Part shown: positions 18,590 to 26,659 of the stretch, piece after piece
How positions within the stretch are numbered: the first letter of the stretch is position 1
Layout of the letters: every line of letters starts with the position of its first letter
Assembly (NCBI RefSeq): GCF_013178945.1
Contig: NZ_JABFDM010000001.1
Coordinates: 124,001 to 188,000 of the forward strand
From: Bradyrhizobium aeschynomenes
GTDB taxonomy: Bacteria; Pseudomonadota; Alphaproteobacteria; Rhizobiales; Xanthobacteraceae
Length of the DNA stretch: 64,000 nucleotides
Reading direction: 5' to 3'
Position numbers and translations under genes: made by a program
Notes under the pieces: generated by a model
Databases searched by the model: none
What the model was told of the DNA's origin: nothing
Seen by the model: only the letters and a program-made list of their open reading frames with translations

Positions 18590-19636
18590 ATGGGAATAGC
18601 CTTTCCGTTCTCGGCCATTGTAGGCCAGGACGAGATGAAGCTGGCGCTGGTGATCGCCGCCGTCGATCCCAAGGTCGGCGGTGTGCTGGCCTTCGGCGAT
18701 CGCGGCGCCGGCAAGTCCACCGCGGTCCGCGCGCTGGCCGCGCTGTTGCCGCCGATGAGCGCCGTGGTCGGCTGTCCCTATCAATGCGATCCGGCCGATG
18801 CCGCCGCGCAATGCGCCGACTGCCGCGCACGCTCCAAGCCGGGCGGCAAGGGCAAGAAGCCGGCCGCGTTGAAGGCGCATGAGGTGCCGGTGCCGGTGAT
18901 CGACCTTCCGCTCGGCGCCACCGAGGATCGCGTCGTCGGCGCGCTCGATCTCGAGCGCGCGCTGGCCCATGGCGAGAAGTCGTTCGAGCCGGGGCTGCTG
19001 GCGCGCGCCAACAGAGGCTTTCTCTATATCGACGAGGTCAACCTGCTGGAGGATCATCTCGTAGATCTCCTGCTCGACGTCGCGGCCTCCGGCGAGAACG
19101 TCGTCGAGCGCGATGGCCTCAGCATCCGCCATCCAGCGCGCGTGGTGCTGGTCGGTACTGGCAATCCGGAGGAGGGCGAGCTGCGGCCGCAGCTGCTGGA
19201 TCGGTTCGGGCTCTCGGTCGAGGTCAAGACTCCCAGCGATCTGCCGACGCGCATCGAGGTGATCAAGCGCCGCGATGCGTTCGAGACGGATCCCGTCGCT
19301 TTCGTCGCGCATTGGGAGAAAGAGGAGGCGAAGCAGCGCAAGCGCATCCTGGCGGGCCGCGCGAACATCGGCTCAGTGAAAGTCTCCGACCGCGAGCTGG
19401 AGCAGGCGGCGCGTCTGTGCATGTCGCTCGGCACCGACGGTCTGCGCGGCGAGCTGACCTTGATGCGTGCGGCGCGCGCGGCAGCGGCGCTCGACGGCGC
19501 CAAGGCGGTCGATGACGGCCATCTCAAGACGGTCGCGCCGATGGCGCTGCGGCACCGTCTCAGGCGCAACCCGCTCGACGATTCCGGCTCCTCGGTGCGG
19601 GTCGAGCGCGCGCTCAACGAGCTGTTCGCATCGTGA
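18590..19636 (+). CDS. bchI: Magnesium chelatase ATPase subunit I
   Basis: A 348-residue AAA+ ATPase. Walker A GDRGAGKST lies at about 36-44, Walker B is GFLYIDEVNLLEDH, and the sensor region is VLVGTGNPEEGELRPQLLDRFG. BchI hexamers bind BchD and drive Mg2+ insertion into protoporphyrin IX by BchH, the first committed step to bacteriochlorophyll. The start ATG at 18590 (MGIAFPFSAIVGQ) follows CAGGGGAC; upstream in-frame GTG 18539 and ATG 18575 add residues outside the family. Its stop overlaps the bchD start (GTGA). No PpsR site is seen in the gap after hutU. Confidence 0.96.
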   Translation: MGIAFPFSAIVGQDEMKLALVIAAVDPKVGGVLAFGDRGAGKSTAVRALAALLPPMSAVVGCPYQCDPADAAAQCADCRARSKPGGKGKKPAALKAHEVPVPVIDLPLGATEDRVVGALDLERALAHGEKSFEPGLLARANRGFLYIDEVNLLEDHLVDLLLDVAASGENVVERDGLSIRHPARVVLVGTGNPEEGELRPQLLDRFGLSVEVKTPSDLPTRIEVIKRRDAFETDPVAFVAHWEKEEAKQRKRILAGRANIGSVKVSDRELEQAARLCMSLGTDGLRGELTLMRAARAAAALDGAKAVDDGHLKTVAPMALRHRLRRNPLDDSGSSVRVERALNELFAS

Positions 19637-21372
19637 GCGACGGCGCGGCGATCTGGGCCGATGCAATGATTGCCGCCGCGCTGGCTGCGATCGATCCGGG
19701 GGCTGCGTCTGTGCTGTTGCGTGCAGGCGCCGGGCCGGTGCGCGAACAGTGGCTCGATCTGTTGCGCGAACTGACTCCGAGCACGACGGCGGTTCGCAAG
19801 CTGCCGCCGTCGATCTCCGACGATCGCCTGCTTGGTGGCCTCGATCTGGCCGCGACCCTGCAGGCGGGACGCCCCGTGATGCAGCGCGGGCTGCTTGCCG
19901 AGGCCGATGGCGGCGTATTGATGGCGGTGATGGCCGAGCGCATCGCGCCGTCGACGATTGCTCATCTCACCGCCGCGCTCGATACTGGCTCGATCAGTAT
20001 CGAGCGGGATGGCCTCTCGTTGCGCGCGCCAGCGCGGTTCGGCTTGATCGCGCTCGACGAGGGCATCGATGACGAACGCGTGTCGCCGGCGCTCGCCGAT
20101 CGCCTTGCCTGTCATCTCGACTTCGGCGCGGTCGCGCGCGCCGATCTCGGCGAGAGCCTGTTCAAATCGACGGACATCGCGGCCGCGCGCGAATTGCTGC
20201 CGCAGGTTCGTCTGTCCGACGACGCGATCGCTGCGCTGACGACGACGGCCGTCGTGCTCGGCATCGACTCGCTACGGGCGCCGCTGCTCGCGTGTCGCGT
20301 GGCGCGCATCGCGGCGGCCCTTGATGGCGGGACTGATGTCGCCGAGTCGCACATCGCCTGCGCTGCGCGGCTGGTGCTGGCGCCGCGCGCCACGCGGCTG
20401 CCGGCGACGGAGGATGACGCTGGCAGCAACGACGCGCCGGAGCCGTGCGACGATCAGCCTGAGAGCGAGGAGGATCACAGCAACGACGGCCCGCTTGAAG
20501 ACCGTGTGCTCGAGGCGGCACAAGCCGCTATTCCCGCCGATCTGTTGAAGCGCTTGCAGGACGAACGCGCGGCGCGTACGCGGGCGAGCAGCGCCGGCCG
20601 GCAGGGCACCGCGCAGAAGGCGCCGAAGCGCGGCCGCCCGATCGGCTCGCGCCGTGGCGAGTGGCGAGCCGGCGCGCGGCTCAACGTGCTCGAGACGCTG
20701 CGCGCGGCGGCGCCGTGGCAGCCGCTGCGGCGGCGGACACAACCCGCCGGCAAGAGCAGCCGGCTGATCGTGCACAAGGACGACATTCGCATCACCCGCT
20801 TCAAGCAGCGCTCGGGCACCACCACGATCTTCGTCGTCGATGCCTCCGGCTCCTCGGCGCTGCAGCGGCTCGCCGAGGTGAAGGGCGCCGTCGAGCTGCT
20901 GCTCGCAGAGTGCTACGTCCGCCGCGATGAGGTGGCGCTGATCGCGTTCCGCGGCAGGAGCGCGGAGCTGCTGTTGCCGCCGACGCGCTCGTTGACCCGC
21001 GCCAAGCGCAGCCTTGCGGGCTTGCCCGGCGGCGGCGGCACGCCGCTGTCGGCCGCGATCTTCGCTGCGACCGAGCTTGCGCTCGCCGTCAAAGCCAAAG
21101 GCCAAGCGCCGACCATCGTCCTGATGACCGACGGCCGCGCCAATGTCGCGCGCGACGGCGGCGGCCGCAGCGAGGCTGAGGCGGAGGCGCTGGTGGCGGC
21201 GAAGCAGCTGGCGCTGACGGGCATCCCTGTCGTGCTGGTCGATTCGTCGCCACGGCCGCAGGACAAGGCGGCGCAGCTCGCAGGCGCGATGCAGGCTCGC
21301 TACGTCGCGCTGCCCCATGCCGATGCCACCCGGTTGTCGCAGGCGATCATGGCCCAGGCTGGCCGCGGCTGA
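19633..21372 (+). CDS. bchD: Magnesium chelatase subunit D
   Basis: A 579-residue chelatase subunit. The N-terminal AAA+-like domain resembles BchI but has a degenerate nucleotide site (no GxxGxGKS). An acidic central linker (about 255-300, DQPESEEDHSND) follows, then a C-terminal von Willebrand A domain with the MIDAS motif FVVDASGSSALQR and LMTDGRAN. It serves as the platform for BchI rings and contacts BchH. The GTG start at 19633 overlaps the bchI stop. Confidence 0.95.
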   Translation: MSDGAAIWADAMIAAALAAIDPGAASVLLRAGAGPVREQWLDLLRELTPSTTAVRKLPPSISDDRLLGGLDLAATLQAGRPVMQRGLLAEADGGVLMAVMAERIAPSTIAHLTAALDTGSISIERDGLSLRAPARFGLIALDEGIDDERVSPALADRLACHLDFGAVARADLGESLFKSTDIAAARELLPQVRLSDDAIAALTTTAVVLGIDSLRAPLLACRVARIAAALDGGTDVAESHIACAARLVLAPRATRLPATEDDAGSNDAPEPCDDQPESEEDHSNDGPLEDRVLEAAQAAIPADLLKRLQDERAARTRASSAGRQGTAQKAPKRGRPIGSRRGEWRAGARLNVLETLRAAAPWQPLRRRTQPAGKSSRLIVHKDDIRITRFKQRSGTTTIFVVDASGSSALQRLAEVKGAVELLLAECYVRRDEVALIAFRGRSAELLLPPTRSLTRAKRSLAGLPGGGGTPLSAAIFAATELALAVKAKGQAPTIVLMTDGRANVARDGGGRSEAEAEALVAAKQLALTGIPVVLVDSSPRPQDKAAQLAGAMQARYVALPHADATRLSQAIMAQAGRG

Positions 21373-21505
21373 ACGGCTGGAACCGACGACGTCAAGCGGC
21401 GTTCCCAACCGCGACTGACAAGCGGCGCCGTCAACGTTATGCTGTCCCATGTCGGATGCATCGGGCGCCCGCGCCACCGACGAGATCCCGAGAGAGGAGC
21501 ACGCC

Positions 21506-22474
21506 ATGCAGCTCGCGTCCGCCGCACAGCGCGACCATGCCACCGCCCTGCGCGAGCCGTCGATGCCGCCGCCGCTGGCCGCGCCGCGCTTCGAACTCGC
21601 GGATGCGCGCACCGGCCGCATCGCCTGCTATGGCGAAGATCCTGGCGCGGCGTCCGAGCACCGGCCGCTGCTCTTGATCCACAGCGTCAATGCCGCGGCG
21701 ACGGCCTACGAGATGAAGCCGCTGTTCGAGCATTATCGCAACGTCCGTCCGGTCTATGCGCTCGATCTGCCCGGCTTCGGCCTGTCGGACCGCGCCGACC
21801 GCATCTACACGCCGCGCATCATGACCGATGCGATCCTGCTGGCCGCGAACGAGGTTCGCCGTCGCCACGGCGATACGCCAATCGACGCCATCGCGCTGTC
21901 GCTCAGCTGCGAATTCGCGGCGCGCGCCGGCACCGAGGCGCCGAACCTGTTTCGCACGCTCGGCCTGATCAGCCCGACCGGCTTCGATCGCCGCGCCGAA
22001 GCAGCGGTCAAGAAGGGCGGCGACAAGGATGCGACCCGCGCGATGCCGTGGCTGCGCAACATCTTCACCGTGCCGCTGTGGAAACACCGCTTCTTTTCGC
22101 TGCTGACCTCGCGCGCCAGCATCCGCTTCTTCCTGCGGAAGACTTTTGGGCGCAAGGACATCGACGAGGGCCTGCTCGAATATGACTACATCACCACCCA
22201 CCAGCCCGGCGCCGAGAACGCGCCGTATTCCTTCGTCTCCGGCTACATGTTCAGCGTCCATGCGCTGAAGCTGTACCAGGCGCTGGCGATGCCGGTGTGG
22301 ATGGTGCATGGCGTGCGCGGCGATTTCGTCGATTACCACGGCAAGCATGCGGTCGAAGGCCTGCCGAACTGGCAGATCGAGGTGATGCAGACCGGAGCGA
22401 TGCCGCATTTCGAGCAGCTTGATAAAGTCATCGCGGGCTACGATGATTTCCTGGCGCGCGCCGCCGGCGCGTGA
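21506..22474 (+). CDS. Alpha/beta hydrolase-fold protein between bchD and bchO
   Basis: A 322-residue alpha/beta hydrolase-like protein, distinct from BchO next to it. Seen: LLLIHSVNAAATAYEMKPLF (oxyanion strand), VYALDLPGFGLSDR, PVWMVHGVRGDFVDYH (acid strand) and a late histidine in AMPHFEQLD. The nucleophile elbow reads LSLSCE around Ser134, so the usual Gly-x-Ser-x-Gly glycines are replaced, which is unusual. The ATG at 21506 follows AGAGGAGC; an upstream ATG at 21449 is possible. Its position in the Mg-chelatase operon suggests a bacteriochlorophyll-related role, but the function is unknown. Confidence 0.8.
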   Translation: MQLASAAQRDHATALREPSMPPPLAAPRFELADARTGRIACYGEDPGAASEHRPLLLIHSVNAAATAYEMKPLFEHYRNVRPVYALDLPGFGLSDRADRIYTPRIMTDAILLAANEVRRRHGDTPIDAIALSLSCEFAARAGTEAPNLFRTLGLISPTGFDRRAEAAVKKGGDKDATRAMPWLRNIFTVPLWKHRFFSLLTSRASIRFFLRKTFGRKDIDEGLLEYDYITTHQPGAENAPYSFVSGYMFSVHALKLYQALAMPVWMVHGVRGDFVDYHGKHAVEGLPNWQIEVMQTGAMPHFEQLDKVIAGYDDFLARAAGA

Positions 22475-22522
22475 GCCGCTCCGGCGCGGGCTGAAGCGCC
22501 GCCTGCAATGGTCGTCGTCGGC

Positions 22523-23428
22523 ATGAGCGACAAGCCGAGCTGGAGCATCGACGGGCGCACCTGGCCCAATCGCGAGGCGAGCCGTTTCGTCGACGCCGGC
22601 GGGATTCGCTGGCACGTCCAGGTCATGGGCGAGGGGCCGGTCGCGCTATTGGCCCATGGCACGGGAGCAGCAACCCATTCCTGGCGCGATCTCGCGCCGC
22701 TGCTCGCTAGGCATGTCACGGTCGTGGCGCCGGATCTCTCCGGCCACGGCTTCACCTCCACGCCGAACTGGCAGCGGCTGTCGCTCCCGGGCATGTCGCG
22801 TGATCTCGCCACGCTGTGCGAGCAGCTCGCGATCACGCCCGAGATCGCCATCGGCCATTCCGCGGGCGCGGCGATCCTCACGCGGATGACGCTCGACGGC
22901 TTGATCGCGCCAAAACTGATCGTTAGCCTCAATGGAGCCTATCTGCCATTCGGCGGTCTTGCGGCGCAGTTCCTGTCGCCACTCGCCAAGATGATGGCGC
23001 TGAATCCGCTGGTGCCGCGGCTGTTCGCCTGGCGCGGCCGCGATCCGGCGGCGGTGCATCGGTTGCTCAAGGCGACGGGATCGACGCTCGATGCCAATGG
23101 CGAGCGGCTGTATCGCCGCCTCGTCGGCAGTCCCGGTCATGTCGGTGCCGCGCTGGAGATGATGGCAAATTGGGACCTCAACCCTCTGGTGCGCGACCTG
23201 CCGCGACTGAACACCGCGCTGCTGCTCATCGCCGCGACCCACGACCACGCCATTACCCCTGACGTCGCCCGGCGCGTGCGCCAATTGGTGCCGCAGGCGC
23301 AGCTCGAACTGCTTGATGGGCTTGGCCATTTGGCTCATGAGGAGCAGCCGGCGCGGATCGCGGAGCTGATCGTCGCGGCCGCCGAGCGGCTCGGCGTCCC
23401 CGCAGTGCAGCAGGAAATGTCAAACTAA
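22523..23428 (+). CDS. bchO: Magnesium chelatase-associated alpha/beta hydrolase BchO
   Basis: A 301-residue alpha/beta hydrolase starting MSDKPSWSIDGRTWPNREAS, matching the tryptophan/asparagine/arginine-rich N-terminus of BchO proteins. It has oxyanion LLAHGTGAATHSW, DLSGHGFTST, canonical nucleophile elbow G111-H-S113-A-G115 and the C-terminal GLGHLAHEEQP histidine. BchO accompanies bchI-bchD in purple bacteria; its reaction is not established. An in-frame ATG at 22508 would add five residues. The end of the gene overlaps the first half of a PpsR palindrome. Confidence 0.88.
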   Translation: MSDKPSWSIDGRTWPNREASRFVDAGGIRWHVQVMGEGPVALLAHGTGAATHSWRDLAPLLARHVTVVAPDLSGHGFTSTPNWQRLSLPGMSRDLATLCEQLAITPEIAIGHSAGAAILTRMTLDGLIAPKLIVSLNGAYLPFGGLAAQFLSPLAKMMALNPLVPRLFAWRGRDPAAVHRLLKATGSTLDANGERLYRRLVGSPGHVGAALEMMANWDLNPLVRDLPRLNTALLLIAATHDHAITPDVARRVRQLVPQAQLELLDGLGHLAHEEQPARIAELIVAAAERLGVPAVQQEMSN

Positions 23429-23435
23429 ATTGACA
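23418..23435. promoter_or_regulatory. PpsR/CrtJ palindrome upstream of crtI
   Basis: TGT (23418-23420), 12 bases, ACA (23433-23435): a perfect TGT-N12-ACA. It overlaps the bchO stop region and contains TTGACA (23430-23435), a possible -35 for crtIB. It ends 44 bp before the crtI start. Confidence 0.85.
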
Positions 23436-23452
23436 TTTTTGACTGGCGGAAG

Positions 23453-23470
23453 CGTCAATTTCAATTTACG
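23453..23470. promoter_or_regulatory. Degenerate second PpsR-like palindrome upstream of crtI
   Basis: CGT-N12-ACG, symmetric with one change in each half relative to TGT-N12-ACA and with an AT-rich centre, 35 bp downstream of the perfect site. It ends 9 bp before the crtI ATG. It could be a weak cooperative site. Confidence 0.45.
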
Positions 23471-23479
23471 CTTTTCGCC

Positions 23480-25018
23480 ATGCTCGACGTCTCCACCATC
23501 AAGGCCGCTATTCCGGCTGCGCTCGGAGACCGGCCGCATGCGGTCGTGGTCGGCTCCGGCTTCGGCGGGCTCGCCGCGGCGGTCCGGCTCGGCGCGCGCG
23601 GCTATCGCGTCACCGTGTTCGAGCAGCTCGATGCGCCCGGCGGCCGCGCCTATGTGCATCGCCAAGACGGCTTCACCTTCGACGCCGGCCCGACCATCGT
23701 CACGGCGCCGTTCCTGTTCGAGGAGCTGTGGCAGCTGTGCGGGCGGAAGATGTCCGACGACGTCACGCTCAAGCCGATCTCGCCGTTCTATCGGATCCGG
23801 TTCGACGACGGCACCGTGTTCGACTGCTCGGCGGATCCGGTGGCGATGCGCGCCGAAGTCGCGCGAATTTCACCCGGCGATGTCGACGGCTACGAGCGCT
23901 TCATGAAGGCGAGCGAGGCGATCTTCAGAAAGGGGTTCGAGGAGCTCGGCGATGTGCCGTTCCTGTCGCTGCTCGACATGGCGAAGATCGCGCCGGCGAT
24001 GATCAAGCTGCAGAGTTTTCGCTCGGTCTATGGCCTCGTCTCGCAGCATGTGCGCGATGAGCGGCTGCGTATCGTCCTGAGCTTCCATCCGCTGCTGATC
24101 GGCGGCAATCCGTTCACGACGACGTCGATCTATTGCCTGATCGCCTATCTCGAGCGCCGCTGGGGGGTGCATTTTGCGATGGGCGGCACTGGCGCACTGG
24201 TCACCGGTCTCGTCCGCTTGATCGAAGGGCAGGGCGGCCAGGTGCACTGCTCGGCGCCCGTCGCCGAGATCACTACGAAGAATGGCGTTGCCACCGGCGT
24301 GCGTCTGGCCTCCGGCGAGACCATCGCCGCCGACGTCGTCGTGTCCAATGGCTGCGCTGCCTGGACCTACAAGCACCTGCTGCCATCCGTGCCGCGCCGG
24401 CGCTGGACAGATGCCCGCATCGATCGCGCGCGCTACTCGATGAGCCTGTTCGTCTGGTACTTCGGCACGAGGCGCCGCTACGACGACGTCGAGCATCACA
24501 CCATCCTGCTCGGCCCGCGCTATCGCGGGCTGCTCGACGACATCTTCCGCCGCAAGGTGCTGGCGGATGATTTCAGCCTCTATCTGCACCGGCCGACCGC
24601 GACCGATCGGTCGCTGGCGCCCGAGGGCTGCGATGCGTTCTACGTGCTGTCGCCGGTGCCGCATCAGCAGAGCGGCATTGACTGGGCAGCCACCGCCGAG
24701 CCGTTCCGCAGGCGGATCGAGCGGGCGCTGAGCGAATCGCTGTTGCCGGATCTCGCGAGGCAGATCGTCACGTCGCGGCTGCTGACGCCGGACGATTTCG
24801 AGCATCGCCTGTCCTCCTATCGCGGCGCGGCGTTCGGGCTCGAGCCGGTGCTAATGCAGAGCGCTTGGTTCAGGCCGCACAACAAGAGCGAAGAGGTCGA
24901 CCGGCTGTATCTGGTCGGGGCCGGAACGCATCCCGGAGCCGGACTGCCGGGCGTGTTGTCGTCAGCGCGCGTGCTCGATGAGCTCGTGCCCGCGCCGCAT
25001 GAGCTGGAGCGCCGATGA
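23480..25018 (+). CDS. crtI: Phytoene desaturase CrtI
   Basis: A 512-residue FAD-dependent desaturase acting on phytoene to give neurosporene or lycopene at the membrane. The N-terminal dinucleotide fold HAVVVGSGFGGLAAAVRLGARG and FEQLDAPGGRAYVHRQDGFTFDAGPTIV are diagnostic, as is the C-terminal YLVGAGTHPGAGLPGVLSSAR. It starts 44 bp behind a PpsR site and overlaps crtB by 4 bp (ATGA). It feeds the crtC/crtD/crtF steps encoded just to the right. Confidence 0.97.
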   Translation: MLDVSTIKAAIPAALGDRPHAVVVGSGFGGLAAAVRLGARGYRVTVFEQLDAPGGRAYVHRQDGFTFDAGPTIVTAPFLFEELWQLCGRKMSDDVTLKPISPFYRIRFDDGTVFDCSADPVAMRAEVARISPGDVDGYERFMKASEAIFRKGFEELGDVPFLSLLDMAKIAPAMIKLQSFRSVYGLVSQHVRDERLRIVLSFHPLLIGGNPFTTTSIYCLIAYLERRWGVHFAMGGTGALVTGLVRLIEGQGGQVHCSAPVAEITTKNGVATGVRLASGETIAADVVVSNGCAAWTYKHLLPSVPRRRWTDARIDRARYSMSLFVWYFGTRRRYDDVEHHTILLGPRYRGLLDDIFRRKVLADDFSLYLHRPTATDRSLAPEGCDAFYVLSPVPHQQSGIDWAATAEPFRRRIERALSESLLPDLARQIVTSRLLTPDDFEHRLSSYRGAAFGLEPVLMQSAWFRPHNKSEEVDRLYLVGAGTHPGAGLPGVLSSARVLDELVPAPHELERR

Positions 25019-26055
25019 GCCGGGACGAGGACATCGCGATCTGTCGTCGGCTGTTGCGGGGCGGATCGAAGACGTTCTTCGCCGCCTCGAAGGTTCTGCC
25101 GCGGACGGTCGGCGATCCCGCCATTGCGCTCTATGCGTTCTGCCGCGAGGCAGATGACGCGATCGATGGTCCCGGTCGCCGCGTCGACGCCATCGAGGTG
25201 CTGCATGAGCGGCTCGACCGGATCTACGCCGATCGTCCCGAGGATCGTCCCGTCGATCGCGCCCTCGCCGGCGTGGTCGCGCAGTTCGCGATTCCGCGCG
25301 CGCTGCCGGAGGCGCTGCTCGAAGGCCTCGCCTGGGACGCCCAGGGCCGCCGCTACGAGACGCTGAGCGACGTGCTCGCCTATGCCGTGCGCGTCGCCGG
25401 CACCGTCGGCGTGATGATGTCGCTGTTGATGCACCGGCGCGCTCCGGAGACCATCGGGCGCGCCTGCGATCTCGGCATCGCCATGCAGCTCACCAATATT
25501 GCTCGCGACGTCGGCGAGGACGCGCGTGCCGGCCGGCTCTATCTGCCGCGGCAATGGCTGCGCGAGGCGGGACTCGACGTCGACACCTGGCTGGTCGCGC
25601 CCTATTTCGACGACCGCGTCGGCCGCGTCACCGCGCGGCTGCTCGCAATGGCCGACGTGTTCTACGCACGCGCCGCGGCCGGCATCGCCGATCTGCCCCT
25701 GACCTGCCGTCCAGGCATCAACGCTGCGCGGCTGATCTATGCCGAAATCGGGCGCGAGGTCGCGCGGGCAGAGTTCGATTCGCTGTCGCAGCGCGCCTTC
25801 GTCTCGATGCCGCGCAAGCTGCAACTGCTCGGCAAGGCCGCGGTGGTGTCGCTCACGCCGGTGCAGCCATCGCTGGCGCCGCTGCGGCCCGAGGCGCGCA
25901 TCCTGATCGATGCCGTGATCGCTGCGGATGCGCAGCGCCCGCATGCGATCGCTCGGCCGCGCCGTACGCTGCAGGACCGCGCGCTGTGGGTGATCGATCT
26001 GTTCGAGCGGCTGGAGCGACGCGACCAGCTGTCGCGCTCGGGACGGGCGTCGTAG
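25015..26055 (+). CDS. crtB: Phytoene synthase CrtB
   Basis: A 346-residue squalene/phytoene synthase family enzyme that joins two geranylgeranyl diphosphates. The first aspartate motif is FCREADDAIDGPG (D47-D51), the second QLTNIARDVGEDARAGRLYLP near 160-180. The C-terminal 40 residues (PHAIARPRRTLQDRALWVIDLFERL) are more variable. It is translationally coupled to crtI and supplied by CrtE, encoded 3 kb to the right. Confidence 0.97.
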   Translation: MSRDEDIAICRRLLRGGSKTFFAASKVLPRTVGDPAIALYAFCREADDAIDGPGRRVDAIEVLHERLDRIYADRPEDRPVDRALAGVVAQFAIPRALPEALLEGLAWDAQGRRYETLSDVLAYAVRVAGTVGVMMSLLMHRRAPETIGRACDLGIAMQLTNIARDVGEDARAGRLYLPRQWLREAGLDVDTWLVAPYFDDRVGRVTARLLAMADVFYARAAAGIADLPLTCRPGINAARLIYAEIGREVARAEFDSLSQRAFVSMPRKLQLLGKAAVVSLTPVQPSLAPLRPEARILIDAVIAADAQRPHAIARPRRTLQDRALWVIDLFERLERRDQLSRSGRAS

Positions 26056-26092
26056 CGAAGCGCGATGAGTGAGACGCCATGAGTGAGACGCC

Positions 26093-26236
26093 ATGAGCGA
26101 GATGGGCGGCCTGCTCGAATTCGTCGTCGTTGCGATGTGCGGGCTCGGCTGGCTCGTGCTCGAATGGCAAGGCCGCCGCCTCGACCGCCGGCGCGCCGAG
26201 CGTGAGGCGGGGGAGCGCGCGGAGGAGGAGCGGTAG
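26093..26236 (+). CDS. Small single-span membrane protein downstream of crtB
   Basis: A 47-residue frame, ATG at 26093, TAG at 26234-26236. It has one hydrophobic span (LLEFVVVAMCGLGWLVLEW, about 7-25) followed by a highly charged Arg/Glu tail ending EAGERAEEER. It starts 38 bp after crtB. The ahead text ATGAGTGAGACGCC is tandemly repeated and gives two or three possible in-frame or out-of-frame ATGs. Function unknown; perhaps a membrane anchor for the carotenoid enzymes. Its size makes the call tentative, but the topology is convincing. Confidence 0.55.
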   Translation: MSEMGGLLEFVVVAMCGLGWLVLEWQGRRLDRRRAEREAGERAEEER

Positions 26237-26238
26237 CA

Positions 26239-26375
26239 GTAGGGCGGGCAAAGGCGCGCCTACGTCGTCGCGACGAGCAAAGATGACCGTGCGCGCCGTG
26301 CCCACCGCCCCGCGTGCGGGATGCGGATGGTGGGCCCGCGGCGTCCCGCCGCGTTCGCGCCTTTGCCCACCCTAC
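26239..26375. repeat. Intergenic inverted repeat A between crtB and crtC
   Basis: Part of a 423-bp gap between convergent transcription units that otherwise holds no gene. Arms 26239-26257 (GTAGGGCGGGCAAAGGCGC) and 26357-26375 match at 18 of 19 positions as inverted complements. About 100 bp of GC-rich sequence separates them. Confidence 0.8.
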
Positions 26376-26429
26376 GGCAGCGCGTTCGGAGCTGTCGATT
26401 GGATCGCAAACGCATCGACAAACACCGCT

Positions 26430-26582
26430 GTCGTCCCGGCCTTGAGCCGGGACCCATACCCCCAGGGAGCGGTTTGAGGCAGACAGGCGATTGGCATTTT
26501 GTCCGTCATGTCCGCCGCGGCGTATGGGTCCCGGATCGGCGCCCCGCCGCGCTCGCGCGCGTCGTGGCTTGTCCGGGACGAC
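26430..26582. repeat. Intergenic inverted repeat B between crtB and crtC
   Basis: The left end, 26430-26459 (GTCGTCCCGG...GGGACCCATAC), is mirrored by GTATGGGTCCCGG at 26522-26534 and CCGGGACGAC at 26573-26582. It belongs to the same family as the element at 44777-44902. Both transcription units converge on it, so it may act as a bidirectional 3-prime structure. Confidence 0.78.
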
Positions 26583-26659
26583 ACCGTATGCTGTCGCGCG
26601 ACTGCTGCAAATCCGCGCGTTCGCCCGCGACTGTGGCTAACGTCGCGCCTATCAATCCC

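Noticed and set aside
16312..18720. 802-codon minus-strand frame opposite hutH-hutU.
   Set aside because: Antisense shadow of hutH and hutU; both enzymes are complete on the plus strand.
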